This document shows positions 1-4,938 of a stretch of 25,300 bases of DNA, piece after piece. Location of the stretch: positions 1 through 25,300 of IMG/VR virus record IMGVR_UViG_3300044730_000325; one strand, written 5' to 3'. This stretch comes from a virus. The translations under genes were made by a program, and so were the position numbers. The first letter of the stretch is position 1. Every line of letters starts with the position of its first letter. Under the pieces are notes generated by a model, which was not told where the DNA came from, did not search any database, and was given only the letters and a program-made list of their open reading frames with translations.

Positions 1-777
1 GTCCTTGACCAGCATCAGCTTCTTGGCCTCATCGCCCACGCGCTCAAGCACCCACTCGCGCATCTTGGGCGAGCGCACGCTGGTGATCTCACCGTCGGTC
101 AGCTCGGCCACGCGCTCCTCGATCTCGACGAGCTCGTCGTGAGCGTAGCGCATGGCGGCCTTGGCAAGCGGCACGTCCACCAGCACGCCACGGTCGTTGA
201 TGCGCTCGTTGACGTGGTAGTCGGCCAGCTCCTCGGCTGACAGCGGGCGCATGGCCTTGGAAACGGCTCGCATGGCCCGCACGTCGGTTTCGCAGTACTG
301 GATCATCTCGGCCATCAGCGCCGCGTCCTCGCGGAAGGTGCCATCAGCCTGAGGAATCGACAGCAGCCGGATGAGCTGCGCGCCTCGGTGGTCCTTCTTC
401 ATGCTGACGCTGGCGAAGCGCCCCACATCCTCAAGGCTGCCAGGCGCACAGTTGGCTCGGGCCTGCGTGGCGGTGCAGTAGAACTGCTCAAGGTCGAAGT
501 TGATCTGTAGGACGTACCAGAAGATCAGACGCTCGAACGCCGCGTTGTGGGCGTAGATCATGCCGGTGTGATTGGCTACAGCCTCGGGAAAGGGCGAGTC
601 GTTAAGCCACATCACACCGTCGGATGTGTACTTGGGCACCCACGTCTGCACCTCACCGTCGTCGAAGGCGTAGGACATGCACAGCACTTCGGTGCTCATG
701 TCCTGCGCGTAGTTGTAGACGCCCTTGGCGCCGAGGTCTACTCGGCTGCGCGTCTCGAAGTCAACCCAGAGGATCAT
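1..777 (-). CDS. DNA polymerase, family A (Pol I-like), N-terminal part
   Basis: Replicative DNA polymerase of the phage. The window holds the first 259 residues and the gene continues beyond position 1. The N-terminus is a DEDD-type 3'-5' proofreading exonuclease: WVDFETR carries the exo I acidic pair (D6, E8), YAHNAAFE at 75-82 is exo II, and YCETDV at 161-166 is exo III with Y161 and D165. From about residue 193, INDRGVLVD marks the usual linker into the polymerase domain, which lies outside the window. The start codon ATG at 777 directly follows a T-run and a GC-rich hairpin (786-829), and there is no Shine-Dalgarno at normal spacing; the nearest G-rich stretch is in the hairpin loop. It is the last visible gene of the leftward replication block, after the nuclease and the possible ssDNA-binding protein. 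Family assignment is firm; the start is slightly uncertain. Confidence 0.9.
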   Translation of the reverse strand, partial: MILWVDFETRSRVDLGAKGVYNYAQDMSTEVLCMSYAFDDGEVQTWVPKYTSDGVMWLNDSPFPEAVANHTGMIYAHNAAFERLIFWYVLQINFDLEQFYCTATQARANCAPGSLEDVGRFASVSMKKDHRGAQLIRLLSIPQADGTFREDAALMAEMIQYCETDVRAMRAVSKAMRPLSAEELADYHVNERINDRGVLVDVPLAKAAMRYAHDELVEIEERVAELTDGEITSVRSPKMREWVLERVGDEAKKLMLVKD

Positions 778-829
778 AAAAAGGCGGGGCGGCGTGATCT
801 CCCCCGAGAACCCCCGGAGGCGCCGCCCC
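778..829 (-). terminator. GC-rich hairpin plus T-run between ssb-like gene and DNA polymerase
   Basis: On the minus strand GGGGCGGCG (821-829) pairs perfectly over 9 bp with CGCCGCCCC (786-794) across a 26-nt loop, followed by GCC and five T residues (778-782). The T-run touches the polymerase ATG at 777. A short CTCC/GGAG pairing is also possible within the loop. The shape is that of an intrinsic terminator or attenuator lying between two genes of one operon. The loop is longer than usual, so it could instead act on translation. The hairpin is seen in the sequence; its function is inferred. Confidence 0.55.
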
Positions 830-838
830 TATTCTCAA

Positions 839-1474
839 TCAGGCCGAGCGACGACGACGGCCAGCAGCGGGCGCTGCCTCAGCAGCCGGCTCGGCCTCAG
901 CCTCGCCGTCCATGCTGACCCACTCCACGACCTCGAACACGGGCGTATAGATACGACCGTAGCTCTTGTGGGTGTAGTGGTCCTTGCCCAGCTTCACGAC
1001 CGGCACCGGCTTGGACTGGTCCTTCTCCACTTGCGCGGCGATGGCGACAGCCAAGGTCTGCACGGCCTTGCGGCCACCGACCGAGGTGGTCGTGAACCGC
1101 GCCTCAAGCCCAGCGTCCTCGCCGCTGATGCACTTGAGGCTCAGGCCCGTCTGCGGCTCCCAGCCCTTCTTTGCGCCGTGAGGCGCTGCGTCCTGCTCAG
1201 GCAGAGGCTCGGTGACGGGCACCAGCTTCTCACCAAGCACCTCGCCGTCGCCCCAAGCAATGAAGCCGTGGACGAACGAGAAGGGATTGACCGCCCAGCG
1301 GGCGTCGTCCTCGGCCTCGGTCTGGTCAGCGCCAAAGACCCAGTGCCCCGTGCGGTCCATCTTGATGATGGCCGTGGTCGAGGCGCTGACATCGGTGGCG
1401 ATGCTGCGAAGCGCGGTGGACAGGGAAGTGACAGACGGCAGGTTAGCGCCAGAGAACTTTACGATATTGGACAT
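839..1474 (-). CDS. Putative ssDNA-binding / replication accessory protein
   Basis: Protein of 211 residues between the Cas4-like nuclease and DNA polymerase, the place where phages commonly encode a single-strand DNA-binding protein. I recognise no decisive OB-fold motif, so the role rests mainly on context, on a protein body rich in beta-type residues and on a low-complexity tail. The tail is Ala/Glu-rich but ends in the basic run GRRRRSA, unlike the acidic tip of bacterial SSB. The ATG at 1474 was chosen because a GGAG lies six bases upstream. An ATG at 1486 overlaps the upstream stop (TAATG), would add four residues and has a poorer ribosome-binding site. It is translationally linked to the nuclease gene. 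It could also be another nucleoid or recombination accessory protein. Confidence 0.6.
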   Translation of the reverse strand: MSNIVKFSGANLPSVTSLSTALRSIATDVSASTTAIIKMDRTGHWVFGADQTEAEDDARWAVNPFSFVHGFIAWGDGEVLGEKLVPVTEPLPEQDAAPHGAKKGWEPQTGLSLKCISGEDAGLEARFTTTSVGGRKAVQTLAVAIAAQVEKDQSKPVPVVKLGKDHYTHKSYGRIYTPVFEVVEWVSMDGEAEAEPAAEAAPAAGRRRRSA

Positions 1475-1485
1475 GTGAAACTCCA

Positions 1486-2592
1486 TTACAGTTTAGAAAG
1501 GGCCTTTGACAGCCCGATGAACGACTGCACCGCTGGCCGGGGATCATCCACCGGGGCGAGCGTCGTGCCCGACGACACTGCCACAACAAGTAAGTCGGGC
1601 AGCGCCACCTTGCTCTTTTTGAGCTCTTTCTCCGCTTGTGCTGGAGAAATAGTCTCACCTTTAAAAGGGTTGACACCTTGGCTGTCCAGCCATTTGATGG
1701 CGGCCAGCTCATCGACCCACTGACGCCGCGCTTGCTTCTGGACTATCTTGTAGCCAGGCACATCAGCGCCCTTCTCAAGCAGCCCAAAAGCAAGCGCACG
1801 CAAATCTTTGATCCAGTCTTCAAGGAGGTCGGCAGTATGCAGATACTTAGCCAGCGTGTCAACGTCCATGTTGATGACCTGCTGCTTGATCGCGCGGTCC
1901 ACAGCGCCGGTCATTTGCGGGCAGATCGGCTTGGCCGCGCACCAGCGGCAGTGATCGCCCTGCGCCAGCGGCGCGTCGTCACGCAGCGCGGTCTTGACCG
2001 CAGCCACCAGCTCATGCTCGAACTGCTTGATGCGCCCCACGGTCGTCACCCAGCGCCGCACGACAGGCGGCTGCACGATGACGCACTCGATCTCGTCAAC
2101 GCCGTCGAACGCCCACTGCAGCTCATCGGTACGCATGGCCGCTGCGGCGTAGAACATGAGCTGCGCGTTCTCTACAGCATCAACGACAACACCGTCGCCA
2201 AACTTCCAATCAAGGACCACAGCACGCTGACCAATACGCCCAACAAGATCAGTGCTGCCAAACACTCCAGGCAGAAGATCGCCGAAACCAACGCGTGTCT
2301 CCACCTCGTATACCAAGTCACCGTGGGGATCGACCTCGTCGAGCGCGTCCAGGGCAGGCGTAATCTTCTCATCATATAGCTCCTGTGTGAGCAGTTGATC
2401 CTTGTGTTTGAACTGGCCGATGACGACACCCTGATCAAGCAAGATGCGGCTGATGACGTCATGCAGCATAGTGCCGCGATCAGCGTGAACGCTGGACGGC
2501 TGTGGGGGCATCTTCTGCACCAGCTTCACCGAGCCAGGGCAAGAGATGACGCGCTTGGCGGTGCTACCGCCGACGATGTTACTGTGCTGCAT
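1486..2592 (-). CDS. Cas4/RecB-like PD-(D/E)XK nuclease (DUF2800-like)
   Basis: A 368-residue nuclease probably acting in phage recombination or replication-end processing. Visible family features, in order: Cys18 in an SCPGS motif, RGTMLHD with His44, the catalytic GSTD (D115) and LDWK (D128, K130) motifs, AQLMFY (Q144, Y148), then a cysteine cluster C215-x2-C218-x5-C224. One N-terminal plus three C-terminal cysteines is the arrangement that binds a 4Fe-4S cluster in Cas4/AddB-type nucleases, so an iron-sulfur cluster is inferred. The gene lies just upstream of the ssDNA-binding-like gene and overlaps it by one base at most. Its start overlaps the preceding small gene by 14 bases, which points to coupled translation. 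No cas1 or cas2 is present, so this is a phage replication enzyme and not part of a CRISPR system. Confidence 0.85.
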   Translation of the reverse strand: MQHSNIVGGSTAKRVISCPGSVKLVQKMPPQPSSVHADRGTMLHDVISRILLDQGVVIGQFKHKDQLLTQELYDEKITPALDALDEVDPHGDLVYEVETRVGFGDLLPGVFGSTDLVGRIGQRAVVLDWKFGDGVVVDAVENAQLMFYAAAAMRTDELQWAFDGVDEIECVIVQPPVVRRWVTTVGRIKQFEHELVAAVKTALRDDAPLAQGDHCRWCAAKPICPQMTGAVDRAIKQQVINMDVDTLAKYLHTADLLEDWIKDLRALAFGLLEKGADVPGYKIVQKQARRQWVDELAAIKWLDSQGVNPFKGETISPAQAEKELKKSKVALPDLLVVAVSSGTTLAPVDDPRPAVQSFIGLSKALSKL

Positions 2593-2794
2593 CGCGGGCT
2601 TTCAGCATGGCGTCGGCTGTTGCATATGATTCCGCAGCAATGCGCTGCAAAACGCCTTCGTCAAGACTGCCCCCATCGCGAGCAATCGACCCCAACATCG
2701 CCTTAGCCGCGAAGTAGTCGCGCAAGGTCATGCCTGTCGTTTTTGGCTCGTGCAGGTGCTCGATGGTGTGCGGGAAGGCCGGTATGTCTGTCAT
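2579..2794 (-). CDS. Small conserved phage protein, first gene of leftward operon
   Basis: A 71-residue protein of unknown function containing GMTLRDYFAAKAM and a C-terminal helical stretch AESYATADAMLKARD, a pattern I recognise from many small phage early proteins. The ATG at 2794 has a GGAG ribosome-binding site seven bases upstream. That site lies in the 16-base sequence repeated, in mirror image, before the rightward gene at 2907. An upstream in-frame ATG at 2830 would lie inside the -10 region and is unlikely. As promoter-proximal gene of the nuclease/polymerase operon it should be among the first made. No catalytic motif is visible. Confidence 0.75.
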   Translation of the reverse strand: MTDIPAFPHTIEHLHEPKTTGMTLRDYFAAKAMLGSIARDGGSLDEGVLQRIAAESYATADAMLKARDAAQ

Positions 2795-2825
2795 GTCTGT
2801 ACTCCAGTTGATTGATGAGGACTGC

Positions 2826-2855
2826 ATCATAACACAGAAAAAATTGTTTGCACAA
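2826..2855 (-). promoter_or_regulatory. Leftward sigma70-like promoter (early operon 1)
   Basis: On the minus strand: -35 TTGTGC (2850-2855), 18-base spacer, -10 TATGAT (2826-2831). It would start transcription about 25 bases before the ATG at 2794. Its -35 overlaps the rightward -35 by four bases, so RNA polymerase probably cannot occupy both promoters at once. The match to host consensus is good; activity is inferred. Confidence 0.65.
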
Positions 2856-2876
2856 AAGTTTTTTACCCGTTATGAT
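2848..2876 (+). promoter_or_regulatory. Rightward sigma70-like promoter (early operon 2)
   Basis: On the plus strand: -35 TTGCAC (2848-2853), 17-base spacer, -10 TATGAT (2871-2876). Each box is close to the bacterial housekeeping consensus and the spacing is ideal. It drives the chain of small genes that begins at 2907. It is mirrored by the leftward promoter within the same palindrome. Confidence 0.7.
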
Positions 2877-2906
2877 GGCGGCTCGATTAATCAACTGGAG
2901 TACACG

Positions 2907-3080
2907 ATGGACGAGTTTTACATCCGCACCTTGCCCGGCGAGGCAATGATGGTAGACGCCTCTGACAAGAACGGCGCTATCTGGCTGACCATCTCCGTTA
3001 TGCGCGGGCGGGTCAGCACCGTGCTGACCAAGGAGCAGGCGCGGGAGCTGATTTTTGCACTGCAACAGGTGGCCGCATGA
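2907..3080 (+). CDS. Small phage protein, first gene of rightward early operon
   Basis: A 57-residue protein of unknown function with a mixed alpha/beta look (YIRTLPGEAMMVDA, then a C-terminal helix KEQARELIFALQQVAA). The ATG at 2907 follows GGAG (2897-2900) by six bases, within the 16-base leader shared in mirror image with the opposite operon. Its stop overlaps the next gene by ATGA. It is promoter-proximal, which in phages often means an early host-takeover or regulatory factor, but nothing in the sequence proves that. Confidence 0.7.
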   Translation: MDEFYIRTLPGEAMMVDASDKNGAIWLTISVMRGRVSTVLTKEQARELIFALQQVAA

Positions 3081-3187
3081 CCTGGCCATTCCCACCCTTT
3101 CCCAACCCGCTTGACCGCCCCGGCCAGCCGCCAGCGCCAAGCAAGTTTGACCCTAGCAAGGACGACCATGAACCAGCCCCCTATTGA
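3077..3187 (+). CDS. Proline-rich micro-protein
   Basis: A 36-residue frame starting at the ATGA overlap with the gene before it. It begins MTWPFPPFPNP and is about a quarter proline, then turns acidic/basic (SKDDHE). It has no predicted membrane segment. Very short proteins that start MTWPFP are familiar from phage early regions, which supports it as a real gene; the function is unknown. It overlaps the next gene, which starts at 3168, by 20 bases. Confidence 0.5.
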   Translation: MTWPFPPFPNPLDRPGQPPAPSKFDPSKDDHEPAPY

Positions 3188-3371
3188 CAAGGGAGTGCCT
3201 ATCCCTAACCGCTTTCCGTTTGACAAGATGGAAGTGGGCGACAGCTTTGTCATAACGACCGAGCGCCAGACCGCCTCTGTTGCTGCGCGGCGCTACGGTG
3301 ACAAGCACGGCATGAAGTTTGTAACCCGTCAGATGCCAGACGGCACGATCAGATGTTGGAGGACGCAATGA
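3168..3371 (+). CDS. Small conserved phage protein (FPFDKMEVGDSF family)
   Basis: A 67-residue protein with PFDKMEVGDSFVI, a helical centre rich in Ala/Arg (ASVAARRYGDKHGMKF) and a closing strand pair VTRQMPDGTIRCWR. This pattern is common in short phage proteins and looks like a small DNA- or RNA-binding fold, but I cannot assign a function. The ATG at 3168 was chosen over one at 3111 because an AAGGA lies at normal spacing and it reduces overlap with the upstream proline-rich frame. Its end overlaps the next start (ATGA). Confidence 0.7.
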   Translation: MNQPPIDKGVPIPNRFPFDKMEVGDSFVITTERQTASVAARRYGDKHGMKFVTRQMPDGTIRCWRTQ

Positions 3372-3589
3372 GCAAACAAACCGACGCTATGAGACTGGCT
3401 GATAAGTTAGAAGACGTAGCGTTAAACGCATACGTTATTGAGCCTGCCGTAGCCGAATTGCGCCGACAACACGCAGAAATTGAGCGCCTGACAAAGTTTT
3501 GCGACGAACTTATTTGCGAGCTATCGGGCCTGAGAATGGCGGCAAGTATGCAAAAAAAGATTGACGAACTTAAGGAGAAGAACACATGA
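3368..3589 (+). CDS. Small coiled-coil phage protein
   Basis: A 73-residue, largely helical protein. Heptad-like Leu/Ile spacing runs through DKLEDVALNAY, AELRRQHAEIERLTKF and QKKIDELKEKN, so a coiled-coil dimer is likely. The ATG at 3368 overlaps the previous stop and has GGAGG eight bases upstream; the ATG at 3353 is less well placed. No enzymatic motif is seen. Function unknown. Confidence 0.65.
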   Translation: MSKQTDAMRLADKLEDVALNAYVIEPAVAELRRQHAEIERLTKFCDELICELSGLRMAASMQKKIDELKEKNT

Positions 3590-3792
3590 GCAAGACTAGT
3601 GCCGTATACGCGCAAGGCCAACTTGTAGCAGCTGGAAGCTGCCCTATTTGCGGTGGCCGATTTGTCAATCTAACGTGCCAGTCATGCGGCGGGCATTTTG
3701 AAAATTTACAGCAAGTGCAGCAAATTTATGATTTGGCAGATGCGATCGTCAAAACCAAAGCCGCCATTGCTGCGGCAAAGGAGAAAGCATGA
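3586..3792 (+). CDS. Small zinc-ribbon protein
   Basis: A 68-residue protein with CPICGG and CQSCGG (C19, C22, C31, C34), a classic four-cysteine zinc ribbon, followed by a helical Ala/Lys-rich tail (AIVKTKAAIAAAKEKA). Such proteins often bind nucleic acid or RNA polymerase, so a regulatory role in early infection is possible. The ATG at 3586 is preceded by AAGGAG and overlaps the previous stop. Its own stop overlaps the next start. Zinc binding is inferred from the cysteine spacing. Confidence 0.7.
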   Translation: MSKTSAVYAQGQLVAAGSCPICGGRFVNLTCQSCGGHFENLQQVQQIYDLADAIVKTKAAIAAAKEKA

Positions 3793-4142
3793 AAGAAGAC
3801 ATCATCCGCATGGGGCGGGAGGCTGGGATGGAAATTTGGAGAAACGGGCACCGTTACATGGATGAGTTTGACATTTATGAATTTGCCGCCCTTGTCGCCG
3901 CAGCCGAGCGCAACAAGGTGGCTCAGTGGATGATGGCCCAGGGCTACGCCACCGGCCACGGTGACACGACCGAAGACCTGCTGGACGAGCTGGATTGGCA
4001 GATCACTGAATCATGGTCGAAAGTTGTCGTTGCCAGCGTTGAGGCCGAGCGCGAGGCGTGTGCAAAGGTGTGTGAGGACAAAAACACTTTGTTGGCTTGG
4101 CCGACATACGCCGCCGCAATCCGAGCAAGGGGGCAAGCATGA
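3789..4142 (+). CDS. Conserved phage protein of unknown function
   Basis: A 117-residue acidic, mostly helical protein. It has FAALVAAAERNKVAQW and, nearer the C-terminus, VEAEREACAKVCED followed by a short AAAIRARG tail. The pattern of an E/A-rich helix with EREACAKVCE and a terminal AIRAR segment is a recurrent one in phage hypothetical proteins; no role is established that I know of. A good ribosome-binding site (AAAGGAG) precedes the ATG at 3789. It is joined to both neighbours by ATGA overlaps, so it belongs to the same translation-coupled chain. Confidence 0.7.
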   Translation: MKEDIIRMGREAGMEIWRNGHRYMDEFDIYEFAALVAAAERNKVAQWMMAQGYATGHGDTTEDLLDELDWQITESWSKVVVASVEAEREACAKVCEDKNTLLAWPTYAAAIRARGQA

Positions 4143-4279
4143 CACTCCTAGAAGTCCTTCTGTACGTCGGCGTCTTCGTCGTCATCGTCTGGTGGGCCGC
4201 GAACGCGAACTTTGACGCTTGCGATGAGTGCAACCACGACTGTCGGCAAGGGCGTGACTGCCCGGCGAGGAAATCATGA
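4139..4279 (+). CDS. Tiny membrane protein with four-cysteine tail
   Basis: A 46-residue protein. Residues 4-20 (LEVLLYVGVFVVIVWWA) form one strongly hydrophobic segment. The rest is a short soluble tail with C28, C31, C35 and C41 and a basic end. It looks like a membrane-anchored metal-binding or disulfide peptide. The ATG at 4139 overlaps the previous stop (ATGA), and its stop overlaps the next start in the same way. The function is unknown; effects on the host envelope or superinfection exclusion are possibilities only. Confidence 0.6.
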   Translation: MTLLEVLLYVGVFVVIVWWAANANFDACDECNHDCRQGRDCPARKS

Positions 4280-4371
4280 ACCATTGGGAAACTGCATTCT
4301 TCGTGGCGGGCATGTTGATCTGCTGTTATTTGGTCGCAGAGATACTCGCTTGGTGGGCGCAGTTCTATTGA
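4276..4371 (+). CDS. Tiny single-span membrane protein
   Basis: A 31-residue frame, almost all of it one membrane segment (about residues 7-27, AFFVAGMLICCYLVAEILAWW). It starts at an ATGA overlap and has GAGGAAA upstream. It follows directly after another one-span protein, so the two may act together. It is short, but its coupling, ribosome-binding site and hydrophobicity support it. Function unknown. Confidence 0.5.
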   Translation: MNHWETAFFVAGMLICCYLVAEILAWWAQFY

Positions 4372-4373
4372 TT

Positions 4374-4652
4374 ATGAAAGAGTCAACAATTGAAAAGTAC
4401 TTTGTCGCCCAGGTCAAGGCCGCTGGCGGCATCGCGTACAAGTTCACCAGCCCAGCGCACCGAGGCGTGGCTGACCGCGTGGCGTGCCTGCCCGACGGCA
4501 GCACTTGGTTCGTCGAGCTGAAAGCGCCGGGCGGTCGGCTGTCTGAATTGCAAAAAATTTTCCAGTCCGACATGGCGCGGCTGCGTCAGAACTACGCCTG
4601 TCTATGGTCAAAGGAGCACGTTGATGGATGGATTAACAGCCTTGCCGGCTAA
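4374..4652 (+). CDS. VRR-NUC domain nuclease
   Basis: A 92-residue stand-alone VRR-NUC protein, a PD-(D/E)XK nuclease of the kind that in related families cuts branched or Holliday-type DNA. Conserved residues are visible in order: an N-terminal acidic helix (ESTIEKYF), GVADR with D34, FVELKAPGG with E48 and K50, and Q60. The size is normal for the minimal phage form. It sits two genes before the SNF2 helicase; a VRR-NUC next to an SNF2-type helicase is a known phage pairing, which suggests a joint role in processing replication or recombination intermediates. The ATG at 4374 was chosen because the homologous region begins there and the upstream DNA encodes the tiny membrane protein. Its ribosome-binding site is weak. 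Confidence 0.88.
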   Translation: MKESTIEKYFVAQVKAAGGIAYKFTSPAHRGVADRVACLPDGSTWFVELKAPGGRLSELQKIFQSDMARLRQNYACLWSKEHVDGWINSLAG

Positions 4653-4938
4653 GTACTTCGCCGTCGGCCCGTACCGTGCCGAGCAGGTCGGCCCGACATG
4701 GTGGGGCGTGATGAACAAAAACGGCGTCAACGTGCTGACGTTCGCCGAGAAGCGCGGCGCTGTGGTGACCGATGAGGCGCACGCCAAGCAGATCGCCGAC
4801 GAGTGGAACCAAACTACAGAATTCGTGTACCCGCCCGATCCGTATGTGCCGCCAGTCACGCAGCGCATGACCGACGAAGAGATGACTGCGTACATCCAAA
4901 GCCGGCGCTACAACTGGGAGACAAAAAGGTGGAGCTAA
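4624..4938 (+). CDS. Conserved phage protein between VRR-NUC and helicase
   Basis: A 104-residue protein. The first half (AKYFAVGPYRAEQVGPTWWGVMNKNGVNVL) looks like a small beta-sheet with a helix ending IADEWN. The second half has a proline-rich stretch YPPDPYVPP and an acidic helix DEEMTAYI. It overlaps the end of the nuclease gene by 29 bases and the helicase start by 10, so it is made together with them and may assist them. The ATG at 4624 has AAGGAG about eight bases upstream. No known domain is recognised. Confidence 0.7.
   Translation: MDGLTALPAKYFAVGPYRAEQVGPTWWGVMNKNGVNVLTFAEKRGAVVTDEAHAKQIADEWNQTTEFVYPPDPYVPPVTQRMTDEEMTAYIQSRRYNWETKRWS

Larger units (their letters stand above)
2798..2904. 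repeat. 107-bp imperfect palindrome holding divergent promoters
   Basis: The sequence is symmetric about position 2851. By direct comparison 38 of the 53 opposed base pairs are complementary. Matching blocks are the 16-base outer arms (2798-2813 and 2889-2904), CATCATAAC/GTTATGATG (2825-2833 and 2869-2877), and AAAAAA/TTTTTT (2838-2843 and 2859-2864). The arms carry the ribosome-binding site of each divergent operon, the 9-base blocks carry the -10 boxes, and the centre carries overlapping -35 boxes. It looks like two copies of one promoter-leader cassette placed head to head. Confidence 0.85.

Noticed and set aside
725-1723. Long plus-strand open frame opposite the ssDNA-binding-like and nuclease genes
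   Set aside because: It is antisense to two better supported genes, has no recognisable domain and crosses an intergenic hairpin; such frames are common in G+C-rich DNA.
4803-4928. Upstream ATG that would extend the helicase by 42 residues
   Set aside because: The extension lies wholly within the previous gene in another frame and precedes the conserved LRPYQ start; GTG at 4929 has a proper ribosome-binding site.
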